Part shown: positions 43,267 to 52,300 of the stretch, in pieces
How the letters are laid out: every line of letters begins with the position of its first letter
Position numbering within the stretch: the stretch's first letter is position 1
DNA from: Rathayibacter sp. VKM Ac-2857
Lineage (GTDB): Bacteria > Actinomycetota > Actinomycetes > Actinomycetales > Microbacteriaceae
Direction of reading: 5' to 3'
DNA length: 64,000 nucleotides
Assembly (NCBI RefSeq): GCF_013205025.1
Contig: NZ_JABMLE010000001.1
Coordinates: 1,054,001-1,118,000, forward strand
Position numbers and translations under genes: made by a program
Notes under the pieces: model-generated
What the model saw: only the letters and a program-made list of their open reading frames with translations
What the model was told of the DNA's origin: nothing
Databases searched by the model: none

Positions 43267-44009
43267 GCCCCGACGGATCGGCCGAGGAGGCCGTCGAGCT
43301 GTCCCGCGCGGACCTGCTGCGCTTCAACTGGCCGTCCGGCGAGGACGACGGCAGCGAGGACGAGGACGCCGTGTCGCCGCGGCGCCGGCTCGCCTCCGCG
43401 ATCGAGGTGGCGGACTGGCGCCGCCACGTCCAGGCGATGTACGCCGAGGTCCGTCGCCTCTCGAACGTCGACCTGCTGGCCGCGCACGCGTCGTGGATCC
43501 GGGCGCGCAACGCGCTGTTCGACCGCCACCCCGCCACTCCGCTGCTACCCGCCGACCGGGCGCACTTCCGCTCGCTGCCGATCGCGCCGTACGACGCGGC
43601 CTGGCGGTTCGAGCTCGAGGTCGCCCCGGCCGAGGAGGCCCGGCGGATGGACGTGGAGACGGGGACGGACGGCGTCGTGCCGTTCGAGCTGGTCGGGACC
43701 GTCGAGGTCCCCTCTGCAGGGACCCTGGACGTCTGGAAGCTCGGCTCCTACGGTGGCGGGCTCTTCGTGCCCGTCAAGGACGCGCTGGCCGGCACGCCGG
43801 GCGGTACCTACGGCGGCGGGCGCTACCTGCTCGACACCGTGAAGGGCGCCGATCTCGGCACCGGAGCGACGCCGTCGACGCTCGTGCTCGACTTCAACTT
43901 CGCCTACAACCCCTCCTGCGCGTACGACCCGGCCTGGGCCTGCCCGCTCGCGCAGGCCGGCAACACCCTGCCGGTCGAGGTGCCGGTGGGAGAGCGCTAC
44001 AAGGGCTGA
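43263..44009 (+). CDS. DUF1684-domain protein
   Basis: A 248-residue protein matching DUF1684: a WIRARNALFDRHPATPL helix with charged spacing near residue 80, GGLFVPVKDALAG, GGTYGGGRYL, and LDFNFAYNPSCAYDPAWACPL near the C-terminus, with conserved cysteines. The first ~45 residues are polar and acidic. Members are seen in actinobacteria with unknown function. Start GTG 43263 overlaps the preceding gene by 4 bases, so the two are a unit. Confidence 0.75.
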   Translation: MSPDGSAEEAVELSRADLLRFNWPSGEDDGSEDEDAVSPRRRLASAIEVADWRRHVQAMYAEVRRLSNVDLLAAHASWIRARNALFDRHPATPLLPADRAHFRSLPIAPYDAAWRFELEVAPAEEARRMDVETGTDGVVPFELVGTVEVPSAGTLDVWKLGSYGGGLFVPVKDALAGTPGGTYGGGRYLLDTVKGADLGTGATPSTLVLDFNFAYNPSCAYDPAWACPLAQAGNTLPVEVPVGERYKG

Positions 44010-44020
44010 CGGGGCGGCGA

Positions 44021-44062
44021 CATGCTGATCGAGTAGCCCTCGCAGAGGGCGTATCGAGATCC
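44021..44062 (+). repeat. REP-like palindromic element B1
   Basis: Unit with inner hairpin GCCCTC-GCA-GAGGGC between CATGCTGATCGAGTA and GTATCGAGATCC. The arm changes relative to the A elements keep base-pairing. Confidence 0.85.
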
Positions 44063-44079
44063 ACCGTGCTCAGAAGGCC

Positions 44080-44119
44080 GGGTCTCGATACGCCGCTCCG
44101 CGGCTACTCGACCAGCATG
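44080..44119 (-). repeat. REP-like palindromic element B2
   Basis: Inverted copy facing B1; inner hairpin GCCGC-GGA-GCGGC read on the minus strand. With B1 it forms a 99-base facing pair. Confidence 0.85.
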
Positions 44120-44132
44120 AGTCGCTCACCAC

Positions 44133-44215
44133 CCCTGCATGTCGATCGGCATGAATCGCGACACCCTGCATGTCGATCGGCATGAATCGCGACACCCTGC
44201 ATGTCGATCGGCATG
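44133..44215 (+). repeat. 31-base tandem repeat containing an imperfect palindrome
   Basis: Units 44133-44163 and 44164-44194 are identical; a third, partial copy covers 44195-44215. Each holds CATGTCGATCGGCATG, a near-palindrome with pairing arms. Directly abutting copies with no spacers rule out CRISPR. Confidence 0.9.
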
Positions 44216-44229
44216 GATGTCCGCGTCCG

Positions 44230-44272
44230 CATGCTGATCGAGTAGCCCTCGCAGAGGGCGTATCGAGATCCC
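44230..44272 (+). repeat. REP-like palindromic element C
   Basis: A single copy nearly identical to B1, with the same GCCCTC-GCA-GAGGGC hairpin, lying 15 bases beyond the 31-base tandem repeat and 82 bases upstream of the SDR start. Confidence 0.85.
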
Positions 44273-44354
44273 GCACACCGATGCTGACCGTTCTCGGAGG
44301 CTCCGCCGATAGCCTCCGGGCGGCGCGCTCCGGCGCCGGAAAGCAGGAATCAGC

Positions 44355-45203
44355 ATGCCCCGACCCGTCCTCCTCGTCACCGGAACCTCGACCGGCATCG
44401 GCCGCGCGACAGCGATCGAGGCCGCCCGCTCGGGCTGGCAGGTGGTCGCCACGGTCCGCGACGTGGAGCACGCCGACGGACTCCGCGAGGCGATCGGCGG
44501 AGCCGGGGTCGAGCTCGACGTGCAGCGGCTCGACGTCACCGACATCGACTCCGTGACCGCCTGCCTCGAGCGGATCCAGGAGGTCCACGGCGGACTCGAC
44601 GTGCTGGTAAACAACGCCGGCGCGGGCCACGTCGGCATCACCGAGCTCGAGGATCCGGCCGAGCTCCGCCGCGTGATGGAGGTCAACTTCTTCGGCACCG
44701 TCGCCGTGACCCGCGCAGCCCTGCCGCTGCTGCGCTCCTCGCGCGGACGCATCGTCACGGTCTCCAGCGTCGGCGGCGCGATCGGTCAGCCGTTCAACGA
44801 GGACTACTGCGCGGCGAAGTTCGCGGTCGAGGGCTTCTTCGAGGCGCTCGCGCCGGTCGCCGCGGCCGTCGGCGTGCACGTCTCGCTGATCGAGCCGGGC
44901 GCCGTCCGCAGCAGCTTCGTCGAGAACGTCGGCATCGACGCCTCCGCCCTGATGGCCGAGGCCGGCCCCTACGCTGGCGCGCTCGGCGCCTACCTCGACC
45001 GCACCGCCTCGGCGTTCTCCTCCAGCCACGCCCAGGAGCCGGCCGACGTCGCCGCGGTGATCCTGCAGACCCTGCGCGACCCGGAGCCGCCCTTCCGGGT
45101 GCAGACCTCGGACTGGGCGCGGGACTTCGTGGGCCTGAAGCTGGCCGACCTCGACGGCTCCCGCGTGCAGTCGACCATGCGGGGATGGATCGGCACCCAC
45201 TAG
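44355..45203 (+). CDS. Short-chain dehydrogenase/reductase
   Basis: A 282-residue classical SDR, NAD(P)H-dependent oxidoreductase. It has the cofactor motif TGTSTGIG (9-16), NNAG (86-89), catalytic Ser138, and YCAAK with Tyr151 and Lys155. Arg36 after the second strand (TVRDV) suggests NADP preference. Start ATG at 44355 with upstream GGAAAG. The substrate cannot be predicted; its upstream region is full of REP-like repeats, so an independent promoter is hard to locate. Confidence 0.85.
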   Translation: MPRPVLLVTGTSTGIGRATAIEAARSGWQVVATVRDVEHADGLREAIGGAGVELDVQRLDVTDIDSVTACLERIQEVHGGLDVLVNNAGAGHVGITELEDPAELRRVMEVNFFGTVAVTRAALPLLRSSRGRIVTVSSVGGAIGQPFNEDYCAAKFAVEGFFEALAPVAAAVGVHVSLIEPGAVRSSFVENVGIDASALMAEAGPYAGALGAYLDRTASAFSSSHAQEPADVAAVILQTLRDPEPPFRVQTSDWARDFVGLKLADLDGSRVQSTMRGWIGTH

Positions 45204-45443
45204 GGTGGGAGGGTGCGAGCGCGACGACTGCGCTCCCCCGCGTCGTAGAACGCCCATTTTTCGTTGCGGATCCCTCTGGATCCCGACCATCTGGCGCACG
45301 TGCATGAGGCCCCCGGCCGCGCGCACCGCTTCGTACGGCGAACGGATGTGACCACCGTCACCTTCGCCCGAACAGCCGATCACCCGCGCCCGGCCATCCG
45401 CCTGCGCTGTCAGATCGGCATGATGCCCCGAAAGGCACCATCC

Positions 45444-46982
45444 ATGTCGACCATCCCCACCTTCGCCGCTCTCGGCGTCCCCGCACCCCTCGTGACCGCC
45501 CTGACCGCGAACGGCATCACCGAGCCGTTCCCGATCCAGGTGGACACCCTCCCCGACACCCTGAACGGCCGCGACGTGCTCGGCCGCGGCAAGACCGGCT
45601 CCGGCAAGACCCTCGCCTTCGCCATTCCCATGGTCGCCCGCCTCGGCGGCGCGCTCGCCGGCGGCCGCCGCCGCCCGGGCCGCCCGCTCGGCCTGATCCT
45701 CGCGCCGACCCGCGAGCTCGCCACGCAGATCACCGCGGCCATGCAGCCCCTCGCCGACGCGTACGGCATCGTCACCACCACGATCTTCGGCGGCGTCTCG
45801 CAGCAGCGCCAGGTCGCCGCGCTCAAGCAGGGCGTCGACATCGTCGTGGCCTGCCCCGGCCGCCTCGAGGACCTGATGAAGCAGGGCTTCGTCAACCTCG
45901 ACGCTGTCGAGATCACCGTGCTCGACGAGGCCGACCACATGGCCGACCTGGGCTTCCTGCCCGTCGTCACGCGCATCCTCGACAAGACCCCCCGCGGCGG
46001 ACAGCGCCTGCTGTTCTCGGCCACGCTCGACAACGGCGTGGACAAGCTGGTGAAGAAGTACCTGCAGAACGAGGTGCTGCACTCGGTCGACGAGGCGAAC
46101 TCGCCCGTCGCGCTGATGACCCACCACGTCTTCGAGGTCGACGGCCTCGACGCCAAGAACGCCCTCGTGAAGACCCTCGCGTCCGGCACCGGCCGCCGCA
46201 TCCTCTTCATGCGCACCAAGCACCACGCGAAGAAGCTCGCCAAGCAGCTCACCGGCCAGGGCATCCCCGCCGTCGACCTGCACGGCAACCTCTCGCAGGT
46301 CGCCCGCGACCGCAACCTCGCCGCCTTCGGCGCCGGCACCGTCAAGGTGCTCGTCGCCACCGACGTCGCCGCCCGCGGCGTGCACGTCGACGACGTCGAG
46401 CTGGTCATCCACGTCGACCCGCCCATGGAGCACAAGGCGTACCTGCACCGCTCGGGCCGCACCGCCCGCGCCGGCAGCGAGGGCGACGTCGTCACCGTCG
46501 TGCTGCCCACCCAGCGCGGCGACGTGAAGACCCTGCTGCGCAAGGCCGCCATCCAGGTCACCCCGCAGCTCGTCACCGCCGACTCGGCCGCCGTGTCGAA
46601 GCTCGTCGGCGACGTCGCCCCGTACGTCACTCCGACCGCCGTCGTCGAGCCCGTCCGCGGCCAGTCGCAGGGCGGCCGCTCGCAGGGCGCCAACGCGCAG
46701 CGCAAGCGCGCCGCACGCACCGACGGCACCACCGCCCCGCGCGGCGGACGCGGCGAGCGCTCGGCCGCTCCCGCCGGTGCCGGCTCCGACCGCCCCCGCC
46801 GCGGCACCGGCGGAAGCTCCGACGGCGCCGCTCGCGGCGGACAGCGCGGCGGCCGCGGCCGCTCCGCCGCCCCCGCGACGACCTCGGGCGGCTCGCGCTC
46901 GTACTACAGCACCGGCTCGGGCTCCAGCAGCTCCGCCCCGGCCGGCGCCGAGCGCCGCCCTGCGCGTCGCGCTCAGGGCTGA
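45444..46982 (+). CDS. DEAD-box RNA helicase with basic glycine/arginine-rich tail
   Basis: A 512-residue helicase with Q motif PFPIQ (29-33), Walker A GKTGSGKT (49-56), DEAD (161-164), SAT near 187 and HRSGRTARAG near 330. After residue ~400 comes a disordered Gly/Arg/Ser/Ala tail with several RGG-like elements, typical of RNA chaperone helicases for cold or ribosome assembly. Start ATG 45444 has AAAGG 8 bases upstream; an upstream in-frame ATG at 45423 is less likely. The upstream 240 bases may be a regulated leader, as in other cold-shock helicases. Confidence 0.85.
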   Translation: MSTIPTFAALGVPAPLVTALTANGITEPFPIQVDTLPDTLNGRDVLGRGKTGSGKTLAFAIPMVARLGGALAGGRRRPGRPLGLILAPTRELATQITAAMQPLADAYGIVTTTIFGGVSQQRQVAALKQGVDIVVACPGRLEDLMKQGFVNLDAVEITVLDEADHMADLGFLPVVTRILDKTPRGGQRLLFSATLDNGVDKLVKKYLQNEVLHSVDEANSPVALMTHHVFEVDGLDAKNALVKTLASGTGRRILFMRTKHHAKKLAKQLTGQGIPAVDLHGNLSQVARDRNLAAFGAGTVKVLVATDVAARGVHVDDVELVIHVDPPMEHKAYLHRSGRTARAGSEGDVVTVVLPTQRGDVKTLLRKAAIQVTPQLVTADSAAVSKLVGDVAPYVTPTAVVEPVRGQSQGGRSQGANAQRKRAARTDGTTAPRGGRGERSAAPAGAGSDRPRRGTGGSSDGAARGGQRGGRGRSAAPATTSGGSRSYYSTGSGSSSSAPAGAERRPARRAQG

Positions 46983-47021
46983 GCCGATTTGCGCGCCGCG
47001 TGGCGGCGCGCCGCAGTCGGC
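46983..47021. terminator. Hairpin directly after the DEAD-box helicase
   Basis: Arms 46991-46999 and 47003-47011 pair perfectly over nine bases around a three-base loop; outer arms GCCGAT and ATCGGC-like sequence extend it. It starts one base after the stop codon. Confidence 0.65.
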
Positions 47022-47064
47022 AGGCCGGGTGGTCGCGTTCCATGGAGCGTCTCGCCACCGGCTA

Positions 47065-47093
47065 CGGCGATTCGCTTGGCACGCGAATCGCCG
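47065..47093. terminator. Perfect 11-base-arm hairpin in the helicase 3' region
   Basis: Arms 47065-47075 and 47083-47093 with a seven-base loop, centred about 95 bases below the helicase stop. No T-run. Either a second terminator or a dispersed hairpin element. Confidence 0.6.
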
Positions 47094-47166
47094 CTCCGCC
47101 TCGTGAGGGGCGGCTGGTCCGGGGGCGCAGCGTCTGACGACGTGTGCGTGCGCCGACGACTGCACG

Positions 47167-47239
47167 AAGAGACATGAAGAAGGCCGGGAGTCCTCCCGCG
47201 ACGGAGTCGCGGGTCGGAATCCCGGCCTTCGTCGTCTCT
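47167..47239. terminator. Large compound hairpin
   Basis: Arms 47179-47189 and 47220-47230 pair perfectly over 11 bases; an inner stem CCCGCGAC/GTCGCGGG sits inside, and outer AGAGAC/GTCTCT sequences extend the base. The minus-strand exit reads TTCTTCAT, the only mildly T-rich tail among these hairpins, so it could end a minus-strand transcript. Confidence 0.55.
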
Positions 47240-47504
47240 GGAGGGGAGAGAGGCTCCCTCAGCCGTCAGCGGCGTGCACGAATAAGGCTGGACCGCCCGT
47301 TTCGCCCGGAAAAGGACGCGAGAACGCCTTCCAGCCTCAGCTGTGTACAGGTCGCCCGCTTGAGGCGCACCTCTCGTCGGGATGCTCGCGCGAAATCGCG
47401 GCCCTACCCGGACCGAGACCTCAGAGATCACAGAACCGCGGAGGGTGCCTGCCCGGTTACGGCGGGTCTCTTAGGAAAGATCACCTAATGCGTATGGGGA
47501 AAGT

Positions 47505-47546
47505 CATGCTGATCGAGTAGCCCGCGCAGCGGGCGTATCGAGATCC
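47505..47546 (+). repeat. REP-like palindromic element D1
   Basis: Same outer sequence as elements A-C with inner hairpin GCCCGC-GCA-GCGGGC. Confidence 0.85.
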
Positions 47547-47594
47547 CCCACCCTCGGGACGCTGAGTCTGCAGACCCGTCCTGCTGGTGACGGT

Positions 47595-47634
47595 GGGTCT
47601 CGATACGCCCCTGCGGGGCTACTCGACCAGCATG
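47595..47634 (-). repeat. REP-like palindromic element D2
   Basis: Inverted copy facing D1; inner hairpin GCCCC-GCA-GGGGC on the minus strand. A degenerate further copy lies at about 47688-47723. Confidence 0.8.
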
Positions 47635-47959
47635 ACGCGGCGCAGCCGCGTCCTTTCCCCCGCCACCGAGTCGCGAAGCGGCTTCGCCGCTCGATACGCG
47701 CTGCGCGCTACTCGACCAGCGTGTCGCGCGCCGCCCCGCGGCGCACCCGCCGACTCAGTGGAGGCGGATTCCCCGTGCCTGCGAACGCGAAGCCACTCGC
47801 CCCGACTCTCGGCGCGAGAGCGCGCTTCGAGCCGCAGGCGGAATTCGCGTGACAGCGAATTCCGCTAGGCGGACGTCGGACGCTCTACGGAACCCGACCA
47901 CCTGCGAGAGCCGACCGCGGCGCGCCGCCCCGCGGCGCGCGAGAAGGCACGCTGCGCGC

Positions 47960-48499
47960 CTACCGAAGCTTCCCCACCGATGCGAGTGCGGCGCGCAGCA
48001 ACGCGCCGCGCCCGCCCTCCATCTCGGCGGAGACGGCGTCGGAGCAGGCCTCGTCGGGGGTCATCCAGGTCAGCTCGAGGGCGTCCTGGCGGGGGTCGCA
48101 GGTGCCGGTGACCGGGACGACGTAGGCGAGCGAGACGGCGTGCTGCCGGTCGTCGGTGAAGGGGCCCATGCCGGGCATCGGGAAGTACTCGGCGACGTGG
48201 AAGGGCAGCGGGCTGGCCGGCAGCAGCGGGAACGCCATCGGGCCGAGGTCCTTCTCGAGGTGGCGGAAGAGCGCGTCGCGGAGGGTCTCGCCGTACATCA
48301 CCCGGCCGGAGACGATGGTGCGCGTGATCTGCCCCGAGGCGGTCGCCCGGAGGAGCACCCCGACCTCGGTCACCTGGCCGAGTCCGTCGACGCGCACGGG
48401 CACCGCCTCGACGTACAGCAGCGGGAGCCGACGGCGGATCTCGGCGAGTTCATCGTCGGACAGCCACCCGGAGTTGGGATCAGGGGTACGCACGCTCAT
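47960..48499 (-). CDS. NUDIX-like (DUF4916) hydrolase family protein
   Basis: A 179-residue protein resembling the actinobacterial DUF4916/NUDIX family. GRVMYGETLRDALFRHLEKDLG has the spacing of a NUDIX box but lacks the standard REExxE end, so nucleotide hydrolysis is doubtful. Start ATG 48497-48499. Divergent from the esterase gene at 48574, so the 74-base gap must hold both promoters. Confidence 0.65.
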   Translation of the reverse strand: MSVRTPDPNSGWLSDDELAEIRRRLPLLYVEAVPVRVDGLGQVTEVGVLLRATASGQITRTIVSGRVMYGETLRDALFRHLEKDLGPMAFPLLPASPLPFHVAEYFPMPGMGPFTDDRQHAVSLAYVVPVTGTCDPRQDALELTWMTPDEACSDAVSAEMEGGRGALLRAALASVGKLR

Positions 48500-48573
48500 A
48501 GGGCCATTCTTACCCGACGTTCATGTCAGTCCGGTTTCGGCTCGCATCCGGCGGGCTCGGCGATGATGGTCGG

Positions 48574-49221
48574 ATGGGTATCGACGCGAACGCAGTGCTG
48601 TGGTCCTCCTCCGCGAAGGACCGGGCCGGGCGGCCCCTCCTGGTGCTCCTGCACGGCTACGGCTCGCACGAGGGCGACCTGTTCTCGCTCGGCGCCTACC
48701 TGCCGCTGGAGCCGGTCCTCGCCTCGCTCCGGGCGCCGCTGGCTCTGGACGGCGGCGCGAACGCCTGGTGGCCGCTGCGGGTCCCGCTGGATCCGGATCA
48801 GCCGCGCGCGGATCCGGTCGCGGTCGAGGCGGCGGCGCAGGGCGTCCTCGACTGGCTCGACGCGCTCGAGCACGACGGGCCCGTCGGGCTGCTCGGCTTC
48901 TCGCAGGGCGCGGCGCTGGCGGTGCAGCTGCTGCGGCGCGCGCCCGGCCGGTTCGCGTTCGCGGTGGCCCTCTCGGGGTTCGTGGTGCCCCTGGCGGACG
49001 GCGACACGGCCGACGAGGTGCTGGCCGCCGAGCGTCCGCCGGTGTTCTGGGGCCGGGGCACGCTCGACGCGGTGATCCCGCCGGAGCTGGTCGCCGCGGC
49101 CGGGGAGTGGTTCCCGGCGCACACGGCGCTCGACGCGCGGGTCTACGAGGGCGTCGCGCACGGTGTGAGCCAGGCGGAACTCGCCGACATCGGCACCTTC
49201 GTGCGGCTGGGCTTCGCCTGA
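48574..49221 (+). CDS. Carboxylesterase/phospholipase-like alpha/beta hydrolase
   Basis: A 215-residue cytosolic hydrolase with VLLHGYGS oxyanion loop (about 24-31), nucleophile GFSQGA with Ser110, and a C-terminal GVAHGVS histidine. The pattern fits the YpfH/phospholipase-carboxylesterase (PF02230) family. The frame begins at ATG 48574, not at the upstream in-frame start at 48523. Its stop is 104 bases ahead of lhr. Confidence 0.75.
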   Translation: MGIDANAVLWSSSAKDRAGRPLLVLLHGYGSHEGDLFSLGAYLPLEPVLASLRAPLALDGGANAWWPLRVPLDPDQPRADPVAVEAAAQGVLDWLDALEHDGPVGLLGFSQGAALAVQLLRRAPGRFAFAVALSGFVVPLADGDTADEVLAAERPPVFWGRGTLDAVIPPELVAAAGEWFPAHTALDARVYEGVAHGVSQAELADIGTFVRLGFA

Positions 49222-49325
49222 CTCCGGCGCCCCAGGACGATCACCGGCCGTCGCGGCCGCTCGTCAAGGGCTCGCCCGCGGGGCGCGCGCACGGCAATGT
49301 CGGTGGTGGCAGGGAGGATTCACGC

Positions 49326-52300
49326 ATGCCGCACGTCCTCGATCGCTTCAGCCCCGCCACCCGGGCCTGGTTCGAGGGCGCCTTCCCCGCGCCAACGGCC
49401 GCCCAGGAGGGCGCGTGGTCGGCGATCTCGAGCGGAGCGCACGCCCTCGTCGTCGCTCCGACCGGCTCGGGCAAGACGCTGTCGGCGTTCCTCTGGGCGA
49501 TCGACCGGCTCGTGCAGGGGCCGCCGCCGGAGGATCCGCAGCACCGCACCCGCGTGCTCTACGTCTCGCCGCTGAAGGCGCTCGGCGTCGACGTCGAGCG
49601 CAACCTCCGCTCGCCGCTGGTCGGCGTGACGCAGACCGCGCTCCGGTTGAGCGCCGAGGGCATCGGCAGCGCGCCGTCGACGGTGACCGTGGGTGTCCGC
49701 TCCGGCGACACCCCCGCGGCCGAGCGCAGGGTGCTGCAGAGGACGCCGCCGGACATCCTGATCACCACCCCCGAGTCGCTCTACCTGATGCTCACCTCGG
49801 CCGCGCGGGAGTCGCTGCGCGGCGTCGAGACCGTCATCGTCGACGAGGTGCACGCCGTCGCCTCCACCAAGCGCGGTGCGCACCTCGCAGTCTCGCTCGA
49901 GCGGCTCGACGCGCTTCTGCCGAAGCCCGTGCAGCGCATCGGCCTGTCGGCGACGGTCCGCCCGCGCGAGGAGGTCGCGCGCTTCCTGGCCGGCCGCTCC
50001 CCCGTCACGATCGTGGCTCCCGTCTCCGAGAAGCAGTGGGACCTCAGCGTCGTCGTCCCCGTCGAGGACATGTCGGAGCTCGGCTCCACCGCCTCGCAGG
50101 ACGGCTCGACCATGGGCGCCACCGGCCCGCAGAGCGGCTCGATCTGGCCGCACGTCGAGGAGTCGATCGTCGACCGGGTGCTCGCGCACACCTCCTCGAT
50201 CGTCTTCGCGAACTCGCGGCGACTGGCCGAGCGGCTGACGGCGCGGCTCAACGAGATCTACGCGGAGCGGCGCGAGGCCGAGGCCGAGCGCGCCCGCGAG
50301 GCCGGCGAGCCGGTCGCGGTCGGCGCGCTCCTCGGCGAGGCGGTCGGCGCCTCCGCCCGCCGGAGCCCTGCCGCGACCATGGGCGCCGCCGGAGCGACCA
50401 GCGGGACCGGCCAGGCCGCTCCCGAGGACGAGCCGCTGCTCGCCCGCGCGCACCACGGCTCGGTCAGCAAGGAGCAGCGCGCGATCATCGAGGACGACCT
50501 CAAGTCGGGCCGCCTGCGCTGCGTGGTCGCCACCTCGAGCCTCGAGCTCGGCATCGACATGGGCGCCGTCGACCTCGTCGTGCAGGTCGAGACGCCGCCC
50601 TCCGTCGCCAGCGCCCTCCAGCGCGTCGGCCGGGCCGGCCACCAGGTGGGCGAGGTCTCGCGCGGCTCGTTCTACCCCAAGCACCGGGCCGACCTGCTGC
50701 ACTCCGCCGTCACCACCGAGCGGATGCGCGCCGGCCTGATCGAGGCGATCATGGTGCCGGCCAACCCGCTCGACATCCTCGCCCAGCAGACGGTCGCCGC
50801 CACGGCGCTGGAGTCGCTCGACGTCGACGAGTGGTTCGACACCGTCCGCCGCAGCGCCCCTTTCGTCGCCCTGCCGCGCTCGGCCTACGAGGCGACGCTC
50901 GACCTGCTCTCCGGCCGCTACCCCTCCGACCAGTTCGCCGAGCTGCGGCCCCGGGTCGTCTGGGACCGCGACGAGAACACCCTCACCGGCCGGCCCGGAG
51001 CGCAGCGCCTCGCGGTGACCAGCGGCGGGACGATCCCCGACCGCGGGCTGTTCGGCGTCTTCATGGTCGGCGAGCCCGGCTCGACCGGCAACCGGGTCGG
51101 CGAGCTCGACGAGGAGATGGTCTACGAGTCGCGCGTCGGCGACGTCTTCGCCCTCGGTGCGACCAGCTGGCGGATCCAGGAGATCACCTACGACCGCGTG
51201 ATCGTCACGCCCGCGTTCGGCGAGCCGGGGCGCCTGCCGTTCTGGAAGGGCGACTCGCAGGGCCGGCCGGCCGAGCTCGGCGAGGCGATCGGCGCCTTCA
51301 CCCGCGAGATCGGCGGCGCGGCCGTCGAGACCGCGCGCGAGCGCTGCACCGCCGCGGGCCTGGACGAGTACGCGACCAACAACCTGCTCTCCTTCCTCGA
51401 CGAGCAGCGCCTGGCCACCGGCCGCATCCCGGACGACCGCACGCTCGTCCTCGAGCGCTTCCGCGACGAGCTCGGCGACTGGCGGCTCGTCCTGCACTCG
51501 CCCTACGGGATGCAGGTGCACTCCCCCTGGGCCCTCGCCATCGGCGCGCGGGTCCGCGAGCGGCACGGGGTCGACGGCGCGGCGATGGCGGGCGACGACG
51601 GAATCGTCGTGCGGATCCCCGACACCGAGTCCGAGCCGCCCGGGGCCGAGCTCTTCCTCTTCGACCGCGACGAGCTCGAGCAGCTGGTGACCAGCGAGGT
51701 CGGCGGCTCCGCGCTCTTCGCCGCCCGCTTCCGCGAGTGCGCGGCGCGGGCGCTGCTGCTCCCCCGCTACAACCCGGGCAAGCGCTCGCCGCTCTGGCAG
51801 CAGCGCCAGCGCGCCGCCCAGCTGCTCGACGTGGCCCGCACCTACCCGACCTTCCCGATCATCCTCGAGACGGTGCGCGAGTGCCTCCAGGACGTCTACG
51901 ACCTGCCCGCGCTGCTGCGCCTCGCCGCCCGGCTCGACGGCCGCGAGCTGCAGATCCTCGAGGTCGAGACGCCGACGGCGAGCCCGTTCGCCCGCTCGAT
52001 GCTGTTCGGCTACGTCGCCGCCTTCATGTACGAGGGCGACAGCCCGCTGGCGGAGCGCCGCGCGGCCGCGCTCTCGGTCGACGCGACGCTCCTCGGCGAG
52101 CTGCTGGGCCGCGCCGAGCTGCGCGAGCTGCTCGATCCGCTCGTGCTCGCGCAGATCGAGCGCGAGCTGCAGCGGGTCGAGCCGGAGCGGCGGCTGCGCG
52201 GGCTCGAGGGCGCGGCGGACCTGCTCCGCCTGCTCGGCCCGCTGACGATCGACGAGCTGGGCGAGCGGCTGGTCGACGAGTCGGTGACGTCGGCCGACGT

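Larger units (their letters stand above)
44010..44354. repeat. Repeat-rich intergenic region upstream of the SDR gene
   Basis: 345 bases between the DUF1684 and SDR genes, without a gene. It holds a facing pair of REP-like elements (44021-44062 and 44080-44119), a 31-base palindromic tandem repeat (44133-44215) and a third REP-like element (44230-44272). Confidence 0.85.
46983..47959. other. 977-base intergenic region rich in hairpins and REP-like repeats
   Basis: Between the convergent DEAD-box helicase and NUDIX-like genes. I find no credible gene in either strand; open frames are short, lack ribosome binding sites and follow GC bias. It contains at least three strong stems (46983-47021, 47065-47093, 47167-47239), an unassigned segment 47240-47500 and three REP-like elements (47505-47546, 47595-47634, 47688-47723). 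I could not match the segment to tmRNA, RNase P RNA, SRP RNA or a riboswitch. Confidence 0.6.

Noticed and set aside
44133-44215. CRISPR array
   Set aside because: Repeats abut with no spacers, only about 2.7 copies exist, and no cas gene is present in the window.
47144-47488. 114-codon plus-strand frame in the gene desert
   Set aside because: Arginine-rich translation without motif, no ribosome binding site, and it crosses a large hairpin.
47471-47488. DtxR/IdeR iron box
   Set aside because: Only the outer five bases on each side match. The centre lacks the expected AGNCT pattern, the length is one base short, and no iron gene is downstream.
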